This document shows positions 44,463 to 52,897 of a stretch of 64,000 nucleotides of DNA, in pieces; the first letter of the stretch is position 1, and each line of letters starts with the position of its first letter. The notes below the pieces were generated by a model that did no database searches, was not told the origin of the DNA, and worked only from the letters and a program-made list of their open reading frames with translations. The DNA is from CAZJHD01 sp964545855 (GTDB lineage: Bacteria; Planctomycetota; UBA1135; JACQFD01): assembly GCA_964545855.1 (NCBI GenBank), contig CAZJHD010000002.1:62001-126000 (forward strand). Direction: 5' to 3'. The position numbers were made by a program, and so were the translations under genes.

Positions 44463-45016
44463 CGTCGGGGTCTCGGGCGGAGCCGCGCCGGCTGCGACCG
44501 GCGGCCTTCCTCGATCGGGACGGGACCCTCGTCCGGGACGTCGGCTACGCGAAGAGCCCCGATCAGCTCGAGCTGCTCCCCGGGGTCGCCGAGGGTCTCG
44601 CGCGCCTGCGCCGCGCCGGATTCGTGCTCGTGGTGGCGACCAATCAATCGGGCATCGCCCGGGGCCTCCTCACGGAGGAGGACTACGCGGCACAGCGGAA
44701 GCGTCTCGACGCGCTCCTCGGCCCCGGCGCGAGACCCGACGCCCACTACCACTGCCCCCACGCCCCCGTCGACGACACGGCGGTCCCTCCGGAGGCCTGC
44801 TCCTGCCGGAAGCCGAGACCCGGTCTCTTCCTGCGCGCGATCGAAGAGCTGTCGCTCGATCCGTCGCGCTCCGTCGCCTTCGGGGACCGCGCGCGCGACA
44901 GCGCGGCCGCGCGCGCCGCCGGAGTCGGCCGCGTGATCGAGCTCGGTTCGGAAGCGGCCGCCGGCTTCGCCGCCGCCGTCGACGCGTTCCTGCGCGGCGA
45001 GCGCCCCCCGGCGTAG
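44459..45016 (+). CDS. gmhB: D-glycero-beta-D-manno-heptose-1,7-bisphosphate 7-phosphatase-like HAD enzyme
   Basis: 185-residue HAD phosphatase: nucleophile motif FLDRDGTLV, TNQSGIARG, and a zinc-binding loop with CPHAP...CSCRKPRPG as in GmhB/HisB-N. GmhB dephosphorylates heptose bisphosphate on the way to ADP-heptose for LPS or S-layer glycans. The GTG start overlaps the PEGA stop. No gmhA or hldE is nearby. Confidence 0.9.
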   Translation: MTSGSRAEPRRLRPAAFLDRDGTLVRDVGYAKSPDQLELLPGVAEGLARLRRAGFVLVVATNQSGIARGLLTEEDYAAQRKRLDALLGPGARPDAHYHCPHAPVDDTAVPPEACSCRKPRPGLFLRAIEELSLDPSRSVAFGDRARDSAAARAAGVGRVIELGSEAAAGFAAAVDAFLRGERPPA

Positions 45017-45073
45017 CGGCCCGAGGCAGCGGTCGTCCGAGGATCGCCCCCGTCGCGGCGAGCGCGCCGTCCC

Positions 45074-47275
45074 TCAGCCCGAGGGAGCGATCGTCCCCAC
45101 GATCACCCGCGTGCCGTTGTCGTCCACGGCCGCATCGGACTCGACCTTCAGCCGGCGGCTGCCGCCGTTCTCTTGCGGCTGGAGGATCCCGAAGCCGACG
45201 CGGCCGCCCTCGCGCCGGAGCTCCGCGTTCGGGACTCCGGGCAGCACCACGCGGAAGAGGAGGATCCAGGGGCCCTTCCGCGGCGTCCGCGCGGGATCGA
45301 GCGGGAGCGGCGCGACTTCGCGGCCGGAGTTGATCGTCTCTCCCTCGGATCCGAGGAGCACGTGGACGAATCCACCGGGCGACTCGAGAGGGAAACGATC
45401 CGTCGCGAGCGCGAGCGTGAGCGCCGTCGCGTCCTCGGCGTCCTCGACGCGCGTCCCCAGGAGCTCGAACCGCGTCTCCTTCTCGTCGAAGAAGCGGGCC
45501 GACCGGCGCTCGAATCCGGCCGGGAGCGCCGACACGGCGCGCGCCGCCGGGACGCGCAGCAGGACCCGCGCCATCGATCCGTCGCCCAAGTAGAACGGCT
45601 CGCCCGCCGCCTCGAAGGGGCGCAGCACGGGGTCGAGCAGCTCCGGCAGCAGATCCCCCAGGTCGCCGGCCGACGCGTGGCTCGCTCCGCCGCTGCGGAC
45701 GACGAGCGCCGTCGCTCCGCCGAGCTCCCGGCGAACGGTCTCATTCCACTCGGGGCTCCGGTGGTCGCGCAGAGGCGGCACCATCGCGAACGTCCAGTCG
45801 AGGCGCCGGAGGATCGCCTCGTGGCGCAGCGGATTCACCTCGAAGAACGGGTGATCGGCCATCACGTAGACGTAGGCCTTCGAGCCGATGCCGAGGGACT
45901 CCAGCCGGTCGACGATCTCGGGGATCCGGAAGTCGGCGCGCGGGCTCTGCAGCCCGACCGACGACGCCAGCTCGAGGAACGGCGTTCGGTGGTTCCAGAG
46001 CGCGAAGCCTCCGATGGCGCCCTGGCCCCCGAGAGCCGAGTCGTGCGGCACGGGGAAGAAGAGCGTCGACGCCGTCAGGTGGAAGATCGCGAAGCCCGCG
46101 ACGACGGCCGCGGCGGCGCGCCGCGGCAAGCGCCAAGGGATGGCCGCGATCGCGCGCACCGTCGCGATGGCGACGATCGGGACGAGGGGCACGAAGTAGC
46201 GCGCCCCCACGCGCTGCGTCGCGGTGAACAGGAAGAGGAATCCGAGCCCCCAGACGAACAGCAGCGCGCCCATGGGCCCGCTGCGGAGGACGCGTCCCCG
46301 CGTCTTCCAGGCGCCGGCCGCGAGACCGAGCAGGACGATCGTCACCGTCGGGACGCCGGGCCCCTCGAGGACGTTCCAATGGAGGTAGTAGAAGAAGTTC
46401 TCCAGGGAGAACGACCCCGCGTCGCCGGCGTAGTAGGCCGACGCGCTGCCGTAGGTGACGCGCGCGACGTAGGCGACGATGGCCTCGCGATTGGGCCAGT
46501 ACCAAGTGGCCGCGAGCGCCATCGCGATCGCGGTCGCCGTCGCGAGCCGCAGCAGCCTCGCCGGCGCCGCCGGCTGGCGCAGCGCGAGCAGGGCCATCAC
46601 GAGGGCCGGCCCCACGAGGAGCACCGGACTCCCCATGCGCGACAGTGACACGAGACCGGCGAGCAGGCCGAAGAGGAGCGTCGGCTTCCACCGAGCGAGG
46701 ATCTCCGTCGAGAGCAGCGCCCAGCCGGCGAGGGCGTAGAGGGACGCCGTCACCCACTCGAAGAGGTAGAAGCGCGAGAGTCCGAGGCAGAGCGGGAACG
46801 ACGACACGAGGAGCGTCGACGCCCAAGCGGTCTTGCGTCCGAAGAGGCGCTCCGTGACGCGGAACGACCCGAGCAGGAAGAAGACCGTCGCCACCGGGAG
46901 CACGAGCTCCGCCGCCCAGCGCGATTCGCCGAGGAGCAGCATGCTCAGCGCCGACAGCGCCGGCACGAGGGGCGCATGGATCTCGGAGAAACCGACCCAG
47001 GCTTCGGCGAAGCCCACGAGCCCCCGGTCCGCGAAGGCCCGTTTCATCTCGAGCGCGATCGTGTGGTACCAGGAGCTGTCCCAGGCGGGGACCTGGTCCC
47101 ACGCGCCCTCGCGCCGAATCGCCGCGTAGGAGAGCGCCGCGAGCAGGAGGCTCCAAGCGATGCAGAACGGAACGGCGAGCCGATCGGGCGTCGCCGGCGC
47201 CGCCACGGCCTTCGGAGCGCCGACCGCCGAGCCCGGGCTCCGCCGCGCCGTTCCTGCCGTCGCTCCGCCGCTCAC
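45074..47275 (-). CDS. polytopic membrane protein, GT39-like glycosyltransferase with large C-terminal domain
   Basis: 733 residues from GTG 47275, overlapping the FemAB stop. About 11-12 membrane helices start at FCIAWSLLLAALSYAAI; the first outer loop contains WDSSWYHTIALEMKRAF and EAWVGFSEIHAPLVPALSAL, resembling GT39/PMT-type enzymes although the acidic pair is less clear than in 36603-38111. From about residue 445 a soluble, probably extracytoplasmic region of nearly 290 residues follows. It is the last gene of an exopolysaccharide-type operon and could transfer a sugar from a polyprenyl donor. Confidence 0.78.
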   Translation of the reverse strand: MSGGATAGTARRSPGSAVGAPKAVAAPATPDRLAVPFCIAWSLLLAALSYAAIRREGAWDQVPAWDSSWYHTIALEMKRAFADRGLVGFAEAWVGFSEIHAPLVPALSALSMLLLGESRWAAELVLPVATVFFLLGSFRVTERLFGRKTAWASTLLVSSFPLCLGLSRFYLFEWVTASLYALAGWALLSTEILARWKPTLLFGLLAGLVSLSRMGSPVLLVGPALVMALLALRQPAAPARLLRLATATAIAMALAATWYWPNREAIVAYVARVTYGSASAYYAGDAGSFSLENFFYYLHWNVLEGPGVPTVTIVLLGLAAGAWKTRGRVLRSGPMGALLFVWGLGFLFLFTATQRVGARYFVPLVPIVAIATVRAIAAIPWRLPRRAAAAVVAGFAIFHLTASTLFFPVPHDSALGGQGAIGGFALWNHRTPFLELASSVGLQSPRADFRIPEIVDRLESLGIGSKAYVYVMADHPFFEVNPLRHEAILRRLDWTFAMVPPLRDHRSPEWNETVRRELGGATALVVRSGGASHASAGDLGDLLPELLDPVLRPFEAAGEPFYLGDGSMARVLLRVPAARAVSALPAGFERRSARFFDEKETRFELLGTRVEDAEDATALTLALATDRFPLESPGGFVHVLLGSEGETINSGREVAPLPLDPARTPRKGPWILLFRVVLPGVPNAELRREGGRVGFGILQPQENGGSRRLKVESDAAVDDNGTRVIVGTIAPSG

Positions 47276-48420
47276 GGCAGGTAGCGAGAGAGCGTCGCGC
47301 CGAGGACCTCGTGGACGCGGAGCGGCAAGCGCTGCCACACGCGGCGCGGCAGATCGAAGGCGGGATTCCCGGGGTTCAGCTTCGGGAGGCTCCGGCTCCT
47401 CACGAGGTGATAGCCGTAGTGGAGCGGCTGCGGCTCGAAGCCCTGGTTCTTCTTGAAGTGGTAGGGCCCCGTGTCCACGCGGCTGCGCCCGAAGTCGAAG
47501 GCGCGACAGCCGTGCAGCGAGCCCCACTCCATCAGCTTCCAGTAGAGGAAGTTGTTGCACTGCATCGGCTCGTACTGCGAGAGCCCTCCCGAGTAGTAGG
47601 GGAGGAGCGTCTTCCCGAAGGTGAAGGAGAGGACTCCGGCGACGAGCTTGCTCCGATGCCGGACGGCGTGCAGGCGAACGTCACCGCGGAACTCCGAGAC
47701 GAGTGCGTGGAAGAACGCGCGCGGGAGCGGCGGCGATCCGAGGTGCCGCTTGTTCCTCGAGAAGAGGTCGTAGAAATCGTCGAGGAACCAGAGCCCCTCG
47801 TCGAACTCGAGCCCGTGCTTGTCGCGCCCCTGACGCGCCGCGGCGCGCGCCTTCCTCGGAAGCATGGCGAGCGCCTGCTCCGGATCGGGCGGCAGCTCGC
47901 GCTCGAACGTCACGTAGAGCGCGCTCTCCGGATACCCCGCGACCCGCGCATCGCGGTGGCGCAGCTCGAGGTAGCCGACGCTCGCGGCCTCGGCCGTGGC
48001 GCGCGCACGCGCCATGAGAGCGGCCTCGACGTCCGGGTCGTCGCCGGCGACGCCTCCGTAGACGCCGTAGGGAACGGAGACGAGGTTCGTGCCGAAGAGC
48101 AGCGTCTCCGTGCGGGCGAGGGGCAGCATGCCGACGACGCGTCCCGCCCGCAGAGCCACGAGGGTCGCGTCGGGGTTCCCGAAGACCCGCCGCACGGCGC
48201 GCAGCCAGCCGGGCCGATGCCAGAAGCTCGCGCGGGGCGACGCGAGAGCCCATGCGTCGAGCGTGTCGAAGTCCTTCTCCGTGGCGTCACGGACGACGAG
48301 ATGGTCGGCGCCGGGTGCCGCGGCCGCGTGCTCGGCGCCGACCTGGGCGCGCGCGCCGAAGCCCCGCTCCGACGTCTGGTGCGCGGCTCCCGCCGGGGGG
48401 ACGGACTCGATGGGCTTCAC
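47272..48420 (-). CDS. FemAB-like GNAT acyltransferase, exosortase-cluster type
   Basis: 382 residues from GTG 48420. Two GNAT-like halves: FWHRPGWLRAVRRVFG...LVALRAGRVVGMLPLA and LHAVRHRSKLVAGVLSFTFGKTLLPYYSGGLSQYEPMQCNNFLYWKLMEWG, ending FDFGRSRVDTGPYHFKKNQGFEP. This pattern matches FemAB-related proteins known as XrtA/PEP-CTERM system-associated, which I recognise from memory. Expected to add an aminoacyl or acyl group to a glycan or lipid-linked precursor. Coupled by 4-bp overlaps to the genes on both sides. Confidence 0.85.
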   Translation of the reverse strand: MKPIESVPPAGAAHQTSERGFGARAQVGAEHAAAAPGADHLVVRDATEKDFDTLDAWALASPRASFWHRPGWLRAVRRVFGNPDATLVALRAGRVVGMLPLARTETLLFGTNLVSVPYGVYGGVAGDDPDVEAALMARARATAEAASVGYLELRHRDARVAGYPESALYVTFERELPPDPEQALAMLPRKARAAARQGRDKHGLEFDEGLWFLDDFYDLFSRNKRHLGSPPLPRAFFHALVSEFRGDVRLHAVRHRSKLVAGVLSFTFGKTLLPYYSGGLSQYEPMQCNNFLYWKLMEWGSLHGCRAFDFGRSRVDTGPYHFKKNQGFEPQPLHYGYHLVRSRSLPKLNPGNPAFDLPRRVWQRLPLRVHEVLGATLSRYLP

Positions 48421-49406
48421 CCGTCGATGCGCTCGATCCGGTATTCGCGGAGGTTTCGAGCCTGCGAGAAGATGATGATCTCGCCGACGAGGCCGAAGCC
48501 GATCACCTGAGCCCCGAGGGCGACGAGGACGACTCCGAGCACGAAGAGCGGCCGGTCTCCGATCGGGATCCCGTTGAACACCTTGTCCCAAGTGCACCAG
48601 GCCAGGATGCCGACTCCGAAGACTTCGAAGACGCTGCCGATGAGCCCGAAGAACCGCAGCGGCTTCAGCGCGAACTTCGTGAGGAAGAGGACGGCGAGGA
48701 TGTCGAGGAAGCGCCGAAGGTAGACGCCGAATCCGAAGAAGCCCTTCCTCCCGCGCTCCTTCAGGTGGCGCACTCGGCGCTCGGAGACGCGGTATCCGTG
48801 GCGCTGCGCCATGAGGGGCAGGAAGCGGAACTGATCGCCGTAGATCGGGATCTCCCGCATCACTTCGCGCCGCATCGCGCGGAAGTGACAGTTCAGATCG
48901 TGGAAGGGCATCTTCACGAGCCACCGGAGCAGCAGGTTGAAGAGCGTCGACTGGATGCGGTTCGCCAGAGGATCCTTCCGCGGATGCCGGTAGGCGCAGA
49001 CGAGATCGGCTCCGGCGTCGATCTCGTCGAGCATGCCCTTGATCTCCCAGGGATCGATCTGGAGGTAGTTGGGCGCCGTGACGATGACGTGGCCCCGCGC
49101 CGCCTCCACGCCGGCGGAGATCGCGAGCGTCTCGCCGAAGGGCCGCGTGAAGCCGATCCACCGGACGGGCGCTCCCGCCTGGCGGCGCCGCTCGAGGATC
49201 TTCGCGGCCTTCGGGTTCGGTCCGTCGAGCACGAAGACGAACTCGTAGCTGCGCCCCGCTTCCGCGAGCTTGCGGCCGTAGCCGTCGATGAGGTCCTCCA
49301 CCTCGGCATCGGGCTCGAGGGCGCTCACGATGGAGACCTCCACGAGGGGCGCGACCTCCGCCGCGCGCGGCGCGTCCGCGAGACCGGCTCCCGCTCCGGA
49401 GCTCAT
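48417..49406 (-). CDS. GT2 family glycosyltransferase with C-terminal membrane helices
   Basis: 329 residues from ATG 49406. A GT-A domain (VEVSIVSALEPDAEVEDLI, FVFVLDGPNPKAAKIL, IGFTRPFGETLAISAGVEAARG) is followed by two membrane helices (FFGLIGSVFEVFGVGILAWCTW; FVLGVVLVALGAQVIGFGLVGEIIIFSQ). The DXD-like site is weak: APNYLQIDP takes the place of the usual DADLQDP, so the metal site may be altered. It overlaps another GT2 gene of DPM1/GtrB type. Probably works at the inner membrane on polyprenyl phosphate. Confidence 0.87.
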   Translation of the reverse strand: MSSGAGAGLADAPRAAEVAPLVEVSIVSALEPDAEVEDLIDGYGRKLAEAGRSYEFVFVLDGPNPKAAKILERRRQAGAPVRWIGFTRPFGETLAISAGVEAARGHVIVTAPNYLQIDPWEIKGMLDEIDAGADLVCAYRHPRKDPLANRIQSTLFNLLLRWLVKMPFHDLNCHFRAMRREVMREIPIYGDQFRFLPLMAQRHGYRVSERRVRHLKERGRKGFFGFGVYLRRFLDILAVLFLTKFALKPLRFFGLIGSVFEVFGVGILAWCTWDKVFNGIPIGDRPLFVLGVVLVALGAQVIGFGLVGEIIIFSQARNLREYRIERIDG

Positions 49407-50401
49407 CCGTGCACCTCCGCGAGGATCGAGTCGAGGACCGTGGCGCGCCGTCCGCGGCTCGCCTTCACGGCGAGCTCGCAGAGCAGTCCCATCAGGAGGA
49501 AGTGGATCCCGAGGCCGAAGAACAGGAGAGACGTGCTGACGTACACGACGTTGATCCTCGCCGGGTGCCCGAGGCCCGCCGGCTCCAGGGCGAGGAACAC
49601 GTTCGCCACGAGGGCGAGGAAGCCGAGGGCGAAGGCGGGGAGCGAGCCGAGGCCGAACCACTGCAGGGGCCGCGGAGAGAAGCGCACCAGCACGCGCACC
49701 TTGAGAAGGTCGAAGAGCACGCGGCTCGTGCGGCCGATCCCGTACTTCGATCGCCCTCCGTGCCGGGGACGGTGGCTCACGGGGATCTCGCTCACGCGGG
49801 CGCCGCGGATCGACGCGATCGCCGGAAGGAAGCGGTGCGCGTCGGCATAGATCGGCAGGTTCTTCACGACCGCGGTCCGGTAGGCCTTCAGGGTGCACCC
49901 CGAGTCGTGCAGCGGGAGGCCCGTCAGCCGGGCGATGATCCAGTTCGCGATCTGCGAGGGGAGCCGCCGCGACAGCCACGGCTCCCGGCGGTCCTTCCTC
50001 CAGCCGCTCACGACCTCGAAGCCCCGATCGAGCTCGGCGAGGAGCCGCGGCACGTCGGCGGGGTCGTTCTGCAGGTCGGCGTCGAGGGTCACCACGACGG
50101 CGCCGCGGGCCTCCTCGAAGCCGGCCGCGAGGGCCGGAGTCTGCCCGAAGTTCGCGCGGAACTTCACGATCCGGATGCGCGGATCCCCGGCTCGGAGCTT
50201 CAGCAGGCGTGCGTAGCTCCGGTCGCGCGACCCGTCGTCGACGTAGACCATCTCGGCGCTGCAGCCCATGCGCGCGACGACGTCGGAGATCGCCACGTGG
50301 AGCGGCACGAGATTCATCTCCTCGTCGTGCACGGGCACCACGAACGTCAGATCGATCGATCGATCGTCGAGCGCCCGGGAGCCCGCCGCGGTCAGTTGCA
50401 C
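49403..50401 (-). CDS. DPM1/GtrB-like GT2 glycosyltransferase
   Basis: 332 residues from GTG 50401. Canonical GT-A domain: LTFVVPVHDEEMNLVPL, YVDDGSRDRSY, FRANFGQTPALAAGFEEARG, LDADLQNDPADV (the DXD motif), GRSKYGI. Two C-terminal helices follow (LGSLPAFALGFLALVANVFLAL; YVSTSLLFFGLGIHFLLMGLL). It should charge polyprenyl phosphate with a sugar for use by a GT39-like transferase, which lies two genes downstream. First of four genes joined by 4-bp overlaps. Confidence 0.92.
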   Translation of the reverse strand: MQLTAAGSRALDDRSIDLTFVVPVHDEEMNLVPLHVAISDVVARMGCSAEMVYVDDGSRDRSYARLLKLRAGDPRIRIVKFRANFGQTPALAAGFEEARGAVVVTLDADLQNDPADVPRLLAELDRGFEVVSGWRKDRREPWLSRRLPSQIANWIIARLTGLPLHDSGCTLKAYRTAVVKNLPIYADAHRFLPAIASIRGARVSEIPVSHRPRHGGRSKYGIGRTSRVLFDLLKVRVLVRFSPRPLQWFGLGSLPAFALGFLALVANVFLALEPAGLGHPARINVVYVSTSLLFFGLGIHFLLMGLLCELAVKASRGRRATVLDSILAEVHG

Positions 50402-50469
50402 GCCCCGAGTATCCCCCCCACTGCCGTCCGAATTCGAGCCCGGTCCCGAGGAGTCGCGTGATCGAGCGG

Positions 50470-51624
50470 TCACCCGAGCTGTCCGGAGATGCGGGCCACC
50501 CAGAGGGCGCCGTTCGCGAGCGCGAGGACGGCCACGAGGATCCACCAGCGTCGCGCCGTCGGGTCTCCGTGGTCGGTCCGCGAGGGCGCGGCGGCCTGGA
50601 GCACCTCCGCCGCCGCGATCGCCTGCGCCGCGACGGCCCGTTCCGCGGCGCTCGCCCCCAGGCGCTCGAGCACGAGGAGCGCCTTCCGGGCCGCGGCGAG
50701 GTCGCCGAACTCGATCCCGCGCCGCAGCGACTCGCGCGCCTCTTCGCTCGCCGCCGGCGCGCCGGCGTCGGCGAGGACGACGCGCAGTGCGCCGTCGATC
50801 GCCTCGTGATCGAAGGACGTCTCCCATGCGTCCGCGTGCGACCGCGTCCGCTCGACGGCGGTGCGCATCGACTCGGCGAGCTCCGCGAAGGACTGGAAGT
50901 CGAAGGGCTCCGCCGAGAGGGCGTCGAGGGGCGAGGGCGTCGCGTCGCGACGATCCTCCGAGACCGTTGCGATCTCGGCCGCGCCTCCGCGCCACACGCG
51001 CCGGAATCCGATGCTCGAGCTCGCGAAGTCGGGCCGCGCCGTGAGCCCCCGGTCGGCGCGGGCGAGGGCGGGCGGATCGAACCAGGATCCTCCCTTCACG
51101 CGCACGAGCCCGTCGGCCGTCGTCGAGGAGGTCCACTCCCAAACGTTCCCCGCCAGATCGAGCACTCCCCAGGGGCTCGCGCCCTCGGCGTGGCTCGCGA
51201 CCGGCGTCGAGTCGAAGCGTCCGCTCGAACGCGTGTTGCACCTCGCGGAATCGAAGGCGTCGCCCCAGGGGTAGCTGCGTCCGTCGGTTCCCCGGGCCGC
51301 CTTCTCCCACTCCTCCTCGGAGGGCAGATCGAAGCCTTCCCGCAGGAGGACTCGGCGCACCCGCTCCCACGAGAGGCCGACCACCGGATGATCGCCCTTC
51401 GCGCGCGCGAACTCCTCGTTCCGCAGGGCCGGCGGGAGCGGGAGGCCGTGGCGTCCGGCGATCTCGATCCAAGCCGCGTTCGTGATCGGGGTCCGATCGA
51501 TGGCGAAGGCCGGAAGCTCCCGCCAGGCGCCCTCGGCGCCGAAACGGAATCGTCCCGCGGGGACGAGCACCATGCCCGGCGGGACCCGGGTCGCCGTGGG
51601 CGTCTCGAGAAGCTCGAAGTCCAT
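50470..51624 (-). CDS. FGE/SUMF1-fold protein with C-terminal membrane anchor
   Basis: 384 residues from ATG 51624 (GGAG four bases upstream). The first about 215 residues form a formylglycine-generating-enzyme-like domain (VLVPAGRFRFGAEG, IDRTPITNAAWIEIAGRHG, LPSEEEWEKAARG, PWGDAFDSARCN, GVLDLAGNVWEWTSS, VKGGSWFDPP, IGFRRVW). The paired cysteines of true FGE near GGSW are absent, so sulfatase activation is unlikely. A helical region and one C-terminal membrane helix (WWILVAVLALANGALWVARI) follow. It precedes the GT2 genes by 68 bp on the same strand. Confidence 0.85.
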   Translation of the reverse strand: MDFELLETPTATRVPPGMVLVPAGRFRFGAEGAWRELPAFAIDRTPITNAAWIEIAGRHGLPLPPALRNEEFARAKGDHPVVGLSWERVRRVLLREGFDLPSEEEWEKAARGTDGRSYPWGDAFDSARCNTRSSGRFDSTPVASHAEGASPWGVLDLAGNVWEWTSSTTADGLVRVKGGSWFDPPALARADRGLTARPDFASSSIGFRRVWRGGAAEIATVSEDRRDATPSPLDALSAEPFDFQSFAELAESMRTAVERTRSHADAWETSFDHEAIDGALRVVLADAGAPAASEEARESLRRGIEFGDLAAARKALLVLERLGASAAERAVAAQAIAAAEVLQAAAPSRTDHGDPTARRWWILVAVLALANGALWVARISGQLG

Positions 51625-51660
51625 TCCTCTCCGGCTCCCTCCTTCGTCCTCGCGCCGGTC

Positions 51661-51730
51661 GCGGCATGAGCGCCACGGCGGAGATGCCGCATTCGAGGCG
51701 GCTTCCAGTTGCCCCGGCCTGGGGCCGGGG
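51661..51730. promoter_or_regulatory. divergent control region of two exopolysaccharide operons
   Basis: The 108-bp spacer between the FGE-like gene and the pseudo-kinase gene has two perfect dyads. GCGGCAT (51661-51667) and ATGCCGC (51684-51690) are 16 bp apart, an operator-like layout. CCCCGGCC-TGG-GGCCGGGG (51712-51730) ends two bases before ATG 51733 and could mask the ribosome-binding site. No clear -24/-12 promoter was found. Confidence 0.45.
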
Positions 51731-51732
51731 AC

Positions 51733-52782
51733 ATGCTTCCGCCGCACCACTGCATGGCTTCGCACCCCGGGTCGCCCTTCGTGCTCGTCGCACCCCTCGA
51801 GCCCGCCTCCCGGGCCCTGGAGGCGGTGCTGGCGAGCCTCGACCCGGCGCCGTCCGTGCGGCGCGTCGCACGGCTGCAGGACGCCGGAGACGTCCTCGCC
51901 ACGGCGGCCCTCGTGGTGGTCGACGAGGCGAGCCTCGCCGCGGGGGACGCGGCGCGCCTCGCCCGCCTGCGCGAGAGCGCGGCCTCCCCGCCCCCGATGC
52001 TCGTGCTCCTCGCCGACGCGCTCGGCCCGGGCCGCGGGCTCGTGACGCTGGGTGCGATCCCCCTCCTGAAGCCCGTCGTCCTCGAGGAGCTCCTGCGGGC
52101 GGCGACGCAGGCGCTCTCCGCGACCGGAGCGGCGCCTCCACCGACCCCCGCCTCCATCCGCGACGGCGAGTGGATCCGCGGGCTCGCCGACGAGCTCGCG
52201 ACGCCCCTCGCGACCGTCTCGGGCTACGCACAGCTCATGGCGCAGGAGAAGGGCGGCGAGGCCGCCGGCACGCGGTGGGACGCGGTGCAGGACGGTCTGG
52301 AGCGGCTCCGTCGCAGCGTCGAGAGCCTGCGCGCCGCCGGGGGCGCGCGTCGCGCGCGCCCGAAGCGCGGCGACTTGAGCGCGCTCGCCCTGGAGCGCGC
52401 CGCCGCGTCGAGGTCCGTCGCGCGCATCTCCAGCAGCTGCTCCCAGCCGGTTCCCGCGCTCCTCGACGAGCCCATCGCCGCCCAGGCGATCGACGCCACC
52501 CTCGACTTCGTCCTGCGCGCGACCCAGGGATCCGTCGCGCTCGCGACGGCGCGGGCGGGCGCCGACGCCGTCGTGAGCGTCTCCGCCGAGGGCGCGACGC
52601 TCGACCCCGCGATCGGCCCGAGGCTCTTCGACCCCTACGCGTCCGAGGATCCTCCCTCGGGCCTGCTCCTCGCCGAGGCGCGCGGGCTCGTGCGGGCGCA
52701 CGGCGGGGAGGCGCGCTGCTCCCTGAAGGACGGGAGGCTCGAACTCCGCCTCCACTTCCCCGCCGCGCCGAACGGCGGCTGA
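51733..52782 (+). CDS. pseudo-histidine kinase with receiver-like N-terminus
   Basis: 349 residues from ATG 51733 (ATG 51754 is possible). Residues about 15-130 resemble a receiver without the phospho-Asp motif. A HisKA-like helix follows (WIRGLADELATPLATVSGYAQLM) in which the phospho-accepting His of HELRTPL is D153. The ATPase region keeps the shape (LFDPYASEDPPSGLLLAEARGLVRAHGGEA) but lacks the N-box Asn and the DxGxG loop. It is probably catalytically dead and regulates by binding. It lies 115 bp upstream of a sigma-54 response regulator on the same strand. Confidence 0.82.
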   Translation: MLPPHHCMASHPGSPFVLVAPLEPASRALEAVLASLDPAPSVRRVARLQDAGDVLATAALVVVDEASLAAGDAARLARLRESAASPPPMLVLLADALGPGRGLVTLGAIPLLKPVVLEELLRAATQALSATGAAPPPTPASIRDGEWIRGLADELATPLATVSGYAQLMAQEKGGEAAGTRWDAVQDGLERLRRSVESLRAAGGARRARPKRGDLSALALERAAASRSVARISSSCSQPVPALLDEPIAAQAIDATLDFVLRATQGSVALATARAGADAVVSVSAEGATLDPAIGPRLFDPYASEDPPSGLLLAEARGLVRAHGGEARCSLKDGRLELRLHFPAAPNGG

Positions 52783-52897
52783 GCGGTCGTCGAGGGCTTC
52801 GGCGCTGGCCCGAGGCCGAGCGGCCTCAACTCCCCCACCTCGGGAGTTCGATGAGGAGTGTCGTGATCCCGCGACGCCCCGGCGTCGTCTGCCCGCG

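Noticed and set aside
50470..51624. True formylglycine-generating enzyme
   Set aside because: The catalytic cysteine pair near GGSW is missing and no sulfatase gene is present.
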